Source: JAXGZG01 sp050952065
Lineage (GTDB): Bacteria > Bacillota > Sulfobacillia > Fermentithermobacillales > Fermentithermobacillaceae
NCBI GenBank assembly: GCA_050952065.1
Contig: JBMNKF010000007.1
Span: forward strand, 310,001-374,000
Direction: 5' to 3'
DNA length: 64,000 nucleotides
A program made the translations under genes and the position numbers. Numbering within the stretch: position 1 is the stretch's first letter; the number at the start of each line of letters is the position of its first letter. The notes beneath the pieces are model-generated. The model worked only from the letters and a program-made list of their open reading frames with translations, had not been told where the DNA came from and did not search any database. Shown here piece by piece: positions 33,138 to 40,397 of the stretch.

Positions 33138-34556
33138 CTATACGGTGAGGGATCCTTCCGAATCGGTTATTACCTGGAAGATGGCTTCCTCATTGCCATC
33201 CATGGCGTTGATGTAGACAAGATATGTGTCTTCTCCGGCCTGACACCGGAACTCCCATGCCAAGACCTCTCTGGAAGCCAAAAGCGGTATCACAGAGAGC
33301 CTGCCTTCGTCTGTTGCAGTAAGGTCTTTCCGCAATACAACCCGGGCTTCGCTTTCCGAGATCAGGGGCGCTTTGAGGGAACGGGAGGGATGATTGTGCT
33401 TGGTAAGGTACCCTATTTGGTCGAAACTGAGCACACTTCCGCCATCGAGGCCCACTTCTACCTTGACGAGGTCAGGGTACAGTCTGACTGTTCGCTCTTC
33501 GCCATCTTCTTTCAGCATGGTTTCGGGCACGAAAGCGAAGACGACTCTCCCGGCCCCGGAGCCAGGCTTGCGCCAACCTGTCTCCACCATGCCCGTAAGA
33601 CTCTTTGAATTCAGAAACGCCCTGGCGGCCTCCCTGGCCTGGTCGATATTTGCGCTGGTAGTAGGACCTGGCCGCCTGGAATCGGCTGCCCATAGCACCG
33701 CTCCACCCTGCTTAGCTACGGCTACTGTCACCTCGGTACCGTCGGATCGTTTCTGAGTCACGAGGAAACTCGGAATTGCACCTGAATTCTCTTCTACTCG
33801 AACAGATTCGAAGACCTCTCCCTTGGCGAGGAAGTCGTTGGCCAACCTCTTTGCCATCTCCGCGTCAATGGCTGGACCCGGGTGGGCCAAGGTAGCGTGA
33901 GCCAAGTTTACGTCTGAAAAAGGGCCATCGTACACAGGGGCCGGAACACTCTGGGTCATGACGCCGATTTCCGAGAATCCATCGGTGAGCCAGTCTCCGG
34001 TCTGTGATGCCTTGCCCAGGGACCAGACTGATGATACGATCCCCGATAAGAAGCCCCTGATTGTGCCCGACGTTCTCTTAGTTGCCGAGGCACGGCGACC
34101 CATGTCTAGAAGCCCCCTGGCCAAATCTTTGACCGACGTCTCCAGACGTTGCAGTTCTTGCCACTCGGCTTGGGTTATCTGGCTCCCCCTACTGGCCTTT
34201 TGGGCAAGCACGTGACTGTAGTCTCCGACCCTGGATACAAACTGGCGAATACTTGTCAAGTCAACGTTGGCCATACTCAACTGGGCAAGATTGTCTACAG
34301 CTGCTGAGGAGTGAGACCAACAATTGGTAAGAAACGTTGTTTGCTGACCTGGAGTAGAGGCGGCACGGGCTTTCGCTAAAGATGCCTCAATGTTCTCCAC
34401 ATGAGATATCAGGCTGAACACAGCCCTTTGACGCGAAGCTTCGATTTGCAGATCTGCGGCCTGTGCTCTTTGGTATTGGGCTGCTCCAAACACCAGAGCC
34501 AACACCGCGACGCTCCCCAAGACCCATACGCCTATCTTGGACAATCTAGGTTTCAT
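33138..34556 (-). CDS. ypeB: Germination protein YpeB
   Basis: YpeB is needed for the localisation and stability of SleB in spores. One N-terminal membrane helix (IGVWVLGSVAVLALVFGAA) is followed by a helical domain and C-terminal PepSY repeats (AREAARAFLNSKSLTGMVET, SEARVVLRKDL). The 472 residues fit. The ATG at 34556 has AGAGGTG before it. It follows sleB by 32 nt, the conserved sleB-ypeB pairing. Confidence 0.94.
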   Translation of the reverse strand: MKPRLSKIGVWVLGSVAVLALVFGAAQYQRAQAADLQIEASRQRAVFSLISHVENIEASLAKARAASTPGQQTTFLTNCWSHSSAAVDNLAQLSMANVDLTSIRQFVSRVGDYSHVLAQKASRGSQITQAEWQELQRLETSVKDLARGLLDMGRRASATKRTSGTIRGFLSGIVSSVWSLGKASQTGDWLTDGFSEIGVMTQSVPAPVYDGPFSDVNLAHATLAHPGPAIDAEMAKRLANDFLAKGEVFESVRVEENSGAIPSFLVTQKRSDGTEVTVAVAKQGGAVLWAADSRRPGPTTSANIDQAREAARAFLNSKSLTGMVETGWRKPGSGAGRVVFAFVPETMLKEDGEERTVRLYPDLVKVEVGLDGGSVLSFDQIGYLTKHNHPSRSLKAPLISESEARVVLRKDLTATDEGRLSVIPLLASREVLAWEFRCQAGEDTYLVYINAMDGNEEAIFQVITDSEGSLTV

Positions 34557-34588
34557 CTGCTGCACCTCTTTCGCGATTAGCCAAGGTT

Positions 34589-35071
34589 CTAGTAGGCAAA
34601 AACGTGGTCACCTATCTGAAGAATGATGGGGCGGGTCCAAATCCAGGGGCCTACGGGTTTTGAGGGGTTCCAGAAAAAAAGCGCTCCTCCGGTAGGGTCC
34701 CACCCGTTAAGAGCCAGTTCCGCTGCCCTTACCTCCGTCTCCGACGGTGTGTTGCTCCAAACGAGGCCGTTGGTGACTGATTCAAAGGCGTCGGGTTCGT
34801 ACATAACCCCTGCTACAGTGTTGGGAAACTCGGGACTTCTGGTTCTGTTTATAACCACTGCTCCCACTGCCACTTGTCCCATAAAAGGTTCACCCATAGC
34901 TTCACCCATGATGATTCTGGACAGAAGTTCCAGATCATCCCACCAGCTCTGGGGCGATGCATGCACTTTGGTCGATGTCCCGATACCTCCGAAGCCGCTC
35001 GAGCCTAAGGCAAATGAGAACAACCCGAGCAAGGTTAAGGTCAGAAAAACCGTGCGCACGGACATCTTCAT
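34589..35071 (-). CDS. sleB: Spore cortex-lytic enzyme SleB (short form, hydrolase only)
   Basis: SleB is a lytic transglycosylase that degrades the spore cortex during germination. A signal peptide (TVFLTLTLLGLFSFALGSSG) is followed by the SleB/CwlJ hydrolase domain with LLSRIIMGEAMGEPFMGQVA carrying the catalytic Glu, VINRTRSPEFPNTVAGVMY and ALFFWNPSKP. The N-terminal peptidoglycan-binding domain of Bacillus SleB is absent, giving about 160 residues. The ATG at 35071 has AAGGGAT upstream. ypeB follows directly. Confidence 0.93.
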   Translation of the reverse strand: MKMSVRTVFLTLTLLGLFSFALGSSGFGGIGTSTKVHASPQSWWDDLELLSRIIMGEAMGEPFMGQVAVGAVVINRTRSPEFPNTVAGVMYEPDAFESVTNGLVWSNTPSETEVRAAELALNGWDPTGGALFFWNPSKPVGPWIWTRPIILQIGDHVFAY

Positions 35072-35149
35072 CTTCTTTATCCCTTCCTCCAAAAGGCTTT
35101 TCTCACAATGGTAGAATGCCTGGAAAAGGGATGGGGTTATTCAGCGACC

Positions 35150-36154
35150 CTAGTGCCCTTGATACTGGGCAACGTTAGCGTTGTGCTCCGAAAGGGTTCT
35201 AGCGAAGGCGTGGGTGCCATCGTTCTTAGCGACAAAATAGAGGAAATCGACACTATCGGGGTTCAGTACGGCCTCAAGGGAAGCCTTGCCGAAATTGCTT
35301 ATGGGGCCAGGGGGAAGCCCCACCCGGCGGTATGTGTTGTAGGGCGAATCCGCCTCCAAGTCTTTCCAGAGGACGGGCCCTTGGTTCTTACCCACCGCAT
35401 ACATGACCGTTGGGTCTGCGTCCAGTTTCATGCCGATTTTGAGCCGGTTTAGGTACACTGCGGCTATCTTGGGCCTTTCCTCGGCGGCGCGGGCCTCTTT
35501 CTCAACTATGGAAGCCATGGTAAATGCCTCATGCGGGCTAAGCCCCGCTTGCCTGATACTCTCCAGAATGTCTCTTGTGCACACCTGTGATGTTCTGGCA
35601 AGCATCATAGACACCAAGTCCCTTTCAGTAACGCCCTTTCTTACGAAGTACGTATCGGGAAAAAGGTAGCCTTCAAGAGGATACCTGGTGTCCTTCACTT
35701 CATCGGTGGACACGTAATCGGGAAGAAGCGTCGCATCCTTCACGATCTCTAGAAAAGCAACGGCCGAACCGAAGCCCCTTTCTTCTACAAGGTCGGCCAT
35801 CTGTTCTACCGTCAAGCCCTCTCTTACCGTCAAGGTATAGTAGATCACGCGTCCCTCTACCAAGCTCTTGACTGCGTCCCAAGCGAAGATCCCGGGTTCG
35901 AATTGGAACTCGCCCGATTGAATCTTGCCATCTGCCCCCATGATCCTGACGAGGATTCTGAACAAAACCTGGTTCCTTATGATGCCGTTTTCCTGTAGGA
36001 GGGTCGCCACCTGTCGCGTGGTGTAGCCGGGCTCTACAGTTACCACCTTGGGTGTAGAGTCCTTAGGGAGGGGACATGACATAACATAGGCAAACGCAAG
36101 CGTGCCTGTAAGCAAGGCCAATAAGGCTAAACCAACCTTGTTTTGCCCTAGCAT
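35150..36154 (-). CDS. mltG: Endolytic murein transglycosylase MltG
   Basis: MltG (YceG-like) cuts nascent glycan strands and ends their elongation. An N-terminal membrane helix (VGLALLALLTGTLAFAYV) is followed by a LysM-like region (VEPGYTTRQVATLL) and the catalytic domain with EGYLFPDTYFV and the active-site Glu in MASIVEKEA. The 334-residue length is standard. The ATG follows AGGAGAG. It comes after ruvX and DUF1292, as often seen in Bacillota. Confidence 0.95.
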   Translation of the reverse strand: MLGQNKVGLALLALLTGTLAFAYVMSCPLPKDSTPKVVTVEPGYTTRQVATLLQENGIIRNQVLFRILVRIMGADGKIQSGEFQFEPGIFAWDAVKSLVEGRVIYYTLTVREGLTVEQMADLVEERGFGSAVAFLEIVKDATLLPDYVSTDEVKDTRYPLEGYLFPDTYFVRKGVTERDLVSMMLARTSQVCTRDILESIRQAGLSPHEAFTMASIVEKEARAAEERPKIAAVYLNRLKIGMKLDADPTVMYAVGKNQGPVLWKDLEADSPYNTYRRVGLPPGPISNFGKASLEAVLNPDSVDFLYFVAKNDGTHAFARTLSEHNANVAQYQGH

Positions 36155-36166
36155 GATGTCTCTCTC

Positions 36167-36532
36167 CTAGTCCTCTGGCTCCTCCTGGTCTTCCAGTTCA
36201 ATCTCGTAATCGTCCAAGTATCCGTCAAGTTCCATCTTATCGAGGGCATCCAGGACCCGTTCCCACTCGTCGTTACTGTCGATGGTTACCAAGATGCTCT
36301 TGCCGCCGTCATCCTGGTCAACTCTGAGGATGACTATCTCGGGCTCTAACGCCTCTTCCTCTTCTATGGGCATCAGGACTACATATTGGTCGTCGCCGAC
36401 GAACAAAGAGTTGAACAGTATCTTGAAGCGGGTTTCTTGACCCTCTTCATCTTCCAGTACTATCACATGCTCTTCCGAGTCCCACACTTCGTCATTGGTG
36501 TCATCGAATTCTTCGTCTTTCTGGCCGTACAT
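36167..36532 (-). CDS. yrzB: DUF1292 family acidic protein (YrzB)
   Basis: A short, very acidic protein (121 residues) with HVIVLEDEEGQETRFKIL and YVVLMPIEEEEALEPEIVIL, the DUF1292 signature. Its function is unknown. In many Bacillota it lies in the ireB-ruvX-DUF1292 group next to alaS, as here. The tail (YDEIELEDQEEPED-like) is almost all acidic and probably disordered. Confidence 0.93.
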   Translation of the reverse strand: MYGQKDEEFDDTNDEVWDSEEHVIVLEDEEGQETRFKILFNSLFVGDDQYVVLMPIEEEEALEPEIVILRVDQDDGGKSILVTIDSNDEWERVLDALDKMELDGYLDDYEIELEDQEEPED

Positions 36533-36548
36533 ATGTGTTCACAGCCTT

Positions 36549-36992
36549 TCAACATTGGTTGGTATGCTCGCCTGTTTGCCTAAGGTAAGTCTCTAGTATC
36601 AAGACGGCGGCAACCGAGTCAATTGTCTTGCGTCGCCATCTTCGAGACTTCCCCAAGCCTATCATTTCCTTCTCGGCCTGGGAAGTGGTAAGGCGCTCGT
36701 CAAGCATAGTAACGGGCAGTCCGCTTTTTCTTTGGAGTTGGTTGGCAAACCTTTGGGACTTCTTGGCGCTCTCCCCTATGGTGCCGTTCATGTTCCTGGG
36801 AAGCCCCACTACGAAGGAAGCCACCCCTCGTTCTTCGGCTATGCCGGCGAGCTCTTCTGCTAGTTCCTCCTCGCCCCGGAAATCCAGCACTCCCAAAGGG
36901 TGAGCGTACAGCCCCATTTCGTCACTGATAGCCAAGCCTACTCGTTTTTCCCCCAAGTCGATCCCGATAGTCTTTGCCCGTCTAGAACCCAC
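36549..36992 (-). CDS. ruvX: Holliday-junction resolvase-like / pre-16S rRNA nuclease RuvX (YqgF)
   Basis: RuvX has an RNase H-like fold and processes the 5' end of 16S rRNA. It shows IGIDLGEKRVGLAISDE (first catalytic Asp), FVVGLPRNMNGTIGESA, the LDERLTTSQAE Glu block and a closing Asp in KTIDSVAAVLIL. The GTG start at 36992 has GGAGG 7 nt upstream and gives 147 residues; the longer frame overlaps the upstream gene. Confidence 0.94.
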   Translation of the reverse strand: MGSRRAKTIGIDLGEKRVGLAISDEMGLYAHPLGVLDFRGEEELAEELAGIAEERGVASFVVGLPRNMNGTIGESAKKSQRFANQLQRKSGLPVTMLDERLTTSQAEKEMIGLGKSRRWRRKTIDSVAAVLILETYLRQTGEHTNQC

Positions 36993-37015
36993 GACACGAC
37001 CTCCGCTTCGAGAAC

Positions 37016-37963
37016 CTACACTACTTTGATGCAAAAATGCGGACACACCCTAGCACAATAGCCGCACAAAACACATTTGGACATATCGGGCCACGCCCTT
37101 CCTTGCTCCAACACAAGTGCGCCGAACCCGCATCGTTGTACGCACAGGCCGCACCCCTGACACCATTCCTGCACGATTAGGCGTCGCTCTTGGCTCCGGG
37201 TTTCCTTAAGCAGATCCGGGTCCACCTCCTGCCCGGTCAGACATCCGATTGCAAACTGCAATTCAGCAAGGCTCTTGATTCCTACGCACACACTATCCTT
37301 ATACGGAAAATTCCTTACGTACTCCAAGGCCTCCATCGCTTTGGCGTGCAGATGGCCTCCTCCAAGGGCTTTCATTATGTAAATGCCTTTGCCCATTTGA
37401 TGGGCGAAACATAGCGCGTCTTCCATATCTTTTCTTGTACCATCCACGATACCCAACCCGGCAGCATTTAAGATCGCAAATATTACGTCAATATCGTCGC
37501 GCACGGCCGCGGCCCTAACGCAGGCCACGTAGTGGGTGGAAACTGAGATGGCCTTGACTGTGCCGCGTTCTTTAGCTCTTTCAAGAACCCTCAGGGCTTT
37601 CTCATGTCCCTTGAGGGTAAGGCCCGACTCCTGCTCGTGAAGGCCGAACATGTCTACCACATCGCGATCGAGCTCTCGGCGGTACATGTCGAGACTGCGT
37701 TTCATCCCACTTTCATCGTAAGCATAGCATCTCGAGGCGATCACCACATCGGGAAGATTGGCGATCTCTTTGAGATAGGGATAGACGTGGTAAAACTCGG
37801 CTGCATCGAAGAAATTGACTCCCCTGTCGTAAGCCTTCTTTACGAGGTCTCGTCCTTGGGACAGCCGTAAGCCTCCTTGTGGCACTCCAAAACCCAAAGC
37901 GCCCAAACACAAGGCGGATACCTTGAGGCCCGTTCTGCCCAGCGGAGAATAAAGCATTGGCAT
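37016..37963 (-). CDS. Aldo/keto reductase with C-terminal 4Fe-4S ferredoxin domain
   Basis: Residues 1-250 form an aldo/keto reductase barrel (LGRTGLKVSALCLGALGFG, FFDAAEFYHVYPYLKE), with the Asp and Tyr positions present. The last 60 residues carry two Cys4 clusters (CQGCGLCVQRC and CVLCGYCARVCPHFC), so an iron-sulfur electron path may feed or drain the active site. The substrate is unknown. The ATG follows GGAGACGGTG. A related protein lies at 48325-49281. Confidence 0.87.
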   Translation of the reverse strand: MPMLYSPLGRTGLKVSALCLGALGFGVPQGGLRLSQGRDLVKKAYDRGVNFFDAAEFYHVYPYLKEIANLPDVVIASRCYAYDESGMKRSLDMYRRELDRDVVDMFGLHEQESGLTLKGHEKALRVLERAKERGTVKAISVSTHYVACVRAAAVRDDIDVIFAILNAAGLGIVDGTRKDMEDALCFAHQMGKGIYIMKALGGGHLHAKAMEALEYVRNFPYKDSVCVGIKSLAELQFAIGCLTGQEVDPDLLKETRSQERRLIVQEWCQGCGLCVQRCGFGALVLEQGRAWPDMSKCVLCGYCARVCPHFCIKVV

Positions 37964-37978
37964 ATCACCGTCTCCAAG

Positions 37979-38002
37979 GGGTCCCTTCTCTCGAAGGGAC
38001 CC
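37979..38002 (-). terminator. Hairpin between fbp and aldo/keto reductase
   Basis: A perfect 10-bp stem (GGGTCCCTTC with GAAGGGACCC, TCTC loop) starts just past the fbp stop. The minus-strand tail CTTGGAGACG is not T-rich, so it could be a weak terminator or an mRNA-stability element. Confidence 0.45.
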
Positions 38003-38009
38003 GTTCCGC

Positions 38010-39107
38010 TTACTTCTTGATAGGCAGGAGTCGTCCTTCCAGCTTCTTCATGACGTCCGGAAGCGTGGTGTACTCCAGGGCGTCCAAGCCAAGCCTGTGA
38101 GGTTCGAACGGTCCGAGGGAACGCAAGTAATCGGCCAATTCGTTGGCCATCGCTCTCGCGCGATCGTAAGAAGGATCCGCGAAGAAGTCCTGAGGTCCAA
38201 CCAGCTTTCCTTCACATATCTGGAATCCCAACGCGATCACGCGGGGCGGTCCATCGAACCTTGTGGGGTTGCACTGTGTCATGCTACAAGGCATCAATGG
38301 GCCATGATGGGAGCCTCTCATCCACCCGGCTACTAGGTGAGGTCTGGCGAAGGGCTCTAAAGCTTCTCCAACAGCGGGCAACCCGCTTTGGCACCTTACG
38401 ATGCAGACAGGGTCGTCTTTGCCCACGTACCTTCCGGCCAGAAGGTTCAAACGCTCGGTCGAAGATACGGCACCTATCTCGCCTGAGGTGCGGGAATAAA
38501 CTGCCTTGATGCAATACCGGCCGGGTGCCCCAATGAGTACCAGAAGGTCATAGAGCTCTTCTGGTGCATGGAATACGACCTTTTTGTTTTCCATGAGGTC
38601 GTGAACTTCGAAATCGAAGCCTTTGTGCATCTTGGGGTCAATGCAGAGACCCGGAGTGTTAAACGGGTCGGCGAACATCTTGTACAGAGGCAGGTTCCAT
38701 GCCCCCGGTTCGGTCTTGTCTGCCATGAAGATAATGACGGGTTCCGACTGTCTCTCTTCAAACTCCATCTCCGCAACACCCGGTCCTAACCCCCTGATGT
38801 TGCCCGCGAAAGAGTCAGTAAGAAGGTCTTGGCCCGCACCGTAGAGTTTCAGTTTTCTGGCGACCTTTGTAGCCTCTCGGAACGTATCCCACGCCAGCTT
38901 ATGTACGTCTGAGTTGTCTACACCTTTCTTGTGGGTCATGACCAGTTCCATATCATCTCCCACATGAGTCACGTAGAAGTCCACCAGGAAATCGCCGTGC
39001 TCTTTTAGGAACGCGTTCGCACATTCCATAAGCTCAGGGTGAACGCTCGAGTGGCCCACAAATCCGCCGATGTCCGCTTTTATGGCGGACAGGGTGATTT
39101 TTGACAC
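38010..39107 (-). CDS. fbp: Fructose-1,6-bisphosphate aldolase/phosphatase (type V, archaeal type)
   Basis: This bifunctional enzyme makes fructose-6-phosphate from triose phosphates in gluconeogenesis, found in archaea and some deep-branching or thermophilic bacteria. SAIKADIGGFVGHSSVHP, THVGDDMELVMTH, MADKTEPGAWNLPLY and GWMRGSHHGPLMPC match the family; Asp and His residues would bind magnesium and Lys the Schiff base. The 365 residues match. The GTG start follows GGGAGGG. It suggests gluconeogenic growth and perhaps a thermophilic ancestry. Confidence 0.95.
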   Translation of the reverse strand: MSKITLSAIKADIGGFVGHSSVHPELMECANAFLKEHGDFLVDFYVTHVGDDMELVMTHKKGVDNSDVHKLAWDTFREATKVARKLKLYGAGQDLLTDSFAGNIRGLGPGVAEMEFEERQSEPVIIFMADKTEPGAWNLPLYKMFADPFNTPGLCIDPKMHKGFDFEVHDLMENKKVVFHAPEELYDLLVLIGAPGRYCIKAVYSRTSGEIGAVSSTERLNLLAGRYVGKDDPVCIVRCQSGLPAVGEALEPFARPHLVAGWMRGSHHGPLMPCSMTQCNPTRFDGPPRVIALGFQICEGKLVGPQDFFADPSYDRARAMANELADYLRSLGPFEPHRLGLDALEYTTLPDVMKKLEGRLLPIKK

Positions 39108-39201
39108 TTGTTACAGCCCTCCCCATTAAGTAGATGGAACACCACGTGACATAGTTCGCCTATTGGGTACCGATGTCCTGCATGGGTGGACGGTTACTGG
39201 T

Positions 39202-39891
39202 TCACCTGGAAACCGGTGACCGTCTCCTCCATAGTAGCGACAGGAGCATTCCGGCTACGAACCCTCCTATGTGCGCCCACCAGGCCACGCCCCCTTGAGC
39301 TTGAATGCCCAACGAAGCCACTCCAGAAAAGAGGTTAGTCACGAACCAGAGAAACAAGAAAAGAATGGATGGAACCTCTACGACCGGAAGAAACAGACCT
39401 ACGGGAATGAGGGCAAGTACTCTTGAACGTGGAAAGTTCACAAAATAGGCGCCCAATACCCCGGCTATCGCGCCGCTGGCGCCCACAGTGGGCACAAGAG
39501 ACGTAGGATCCGTGAGAATGTAGGCTACTGAAGCTGTGATGCCGGCCGTCAGGTAGAAAACCAGGTACCTGCTGTGGCCAAGTATGTCTTCCACATTGTC
39601 TCCGAAGATGAAAAGATACAGCATGTTACCGGCTATGTGCACCCACCCCATGTGAACAAAAAGTGAAGTCACAAGGCCCAAGGCACCTGAAGTCTGAGAC
39701 ATTTGAACTGCTGTGAAGCGGCCCGGAGAGGTGATGACCGCAGGCAGGACCCCATAGCGAACTATAAACGCCTGAAGGTCTCTGCCGGATAGGGTGAGCT
39801 CGTAGATGAAGACTAAAACGTTCAGAAGGATCAGGATCCAATTAACTAGGGGTCGATTTCTCGTCCGCTGGGTATCTCTCAAAGGTATCAA
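39202..39891 (-). CDS. Rhomboid family intramembrane serine protease
   Basis: About six hydrophobic segments carry the rhomboid features: SLFVHMGWVHIAGNMLYLFI, the catalytic Ser in VGASGAIAGVLGAYFVNF and the catalytic His in WWAHIGGFVAGML. The TTG start at 39891 gives the common opening MIPLRDTQR and has GGAGG 8 nt upstream, so I prefer it to the ATG five codons earlier. The substrate is unknown. It lies between ireB and fbp. Confidence 0.92.
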   Translation of the reverse strand: MIPLRDTQRTRNRPLVNWILILLNVLVFIYELTLSGRDLQAFIVRYGVLPAVITSPGRFTAVQMSQTSGALGLVTSLFVHMGWVHIAGNMLYLFIFGDNVEDILGHSRYLVFYLTAGITASVAYILTDPTSLVPTVGASGAIAGVLGAYFVNFPRSRVLALIPVGLFLPVVEVPSILFLFLWFVTNLFSGVASLGIQAQGGVAWWAHIGGFVAGMLLSLLWRRRSPVSR

Positions 39892-40067
39892 TGGGACATC
39901 CTCCATCCGGTAGAAATCCGATTACAGCATAAGTTATAACCGATCCGAAGGGGCGTACTCGTCCCGCGACAGTCATCTGCGCCTTTTGTAGAAATCGGCT
40001 CAGTGCAGAAAGGATAGGCCCCAGGGACGGCACCGGATGGGGCAAGAAGAGGCACCAAACCTGTTTT

Positions 40068-40328
40068 CTAGCGGCGATAGGCCCCCACGTAGGCCCTTAT
40101 CAGTTCCTCAAGTATCTCGTCTCTCTCTACTTTTCGCACAAGACTTCGGGCGTTCTGGTGACTGGTGATGTACGTAGGATCTCCGGACAGAAGATAGCCA
40201 GCAATCTGGCTCACAGGGTTGTGGCCTTTCTCCTCCAAAGCCATGTATACCTTCAGGATGATGTCTCGTGTGGCGTTCTCTTTTTCGGGCTTTACCTTGA
40301 AAAACCGAGTTTCCTCCAATTCGGCCAT
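40068..40328 (-). CDS. ireB: IreB family regulatory phosphoprotein (UPF0297)
   Basis: IreB is a small cytoplasmic protein phosphorylated by the PASTA kinase IreK in Enterococcus, where it affects cephalosporin resistance. The protein of 86 residues has VYMALEEKGHNPVSQIAGYL and GDPTYITSHQNAR, near-invariant blocks. The ATG at 40328 follows GGGGGGAT. It sits between alaS and the ruvX group as in other Bacillota. Confidence 0.95.
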   Translation of the reverse strand: MAELEETRFFKVKPEKENATRDIILKVYMALEEKGHNPVSQIAGYLLSGDPTYITSHQNARSLVRKVERDEILEELIRAYVGAYRR

Positions 40329-40397
40329 GCCCAAATCCCCCCAGTGTCGTCACGAATTCTCCGTGTCTTCTCTAAATCCTACAAGGAAGCCGCCATT

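Noticed and set aside
32964..33608. Plus-strand frame of 214 codons opposite ypeB
   Set aside because: ypeB on the minus strand is certain; this frame is its shadow.
39190..39222. Imperfect inverted repeat at the end of the rhomboid gene
   Set aside because: It overlaps the coding end and no T-run follows, so chance or coding constraint explains it.
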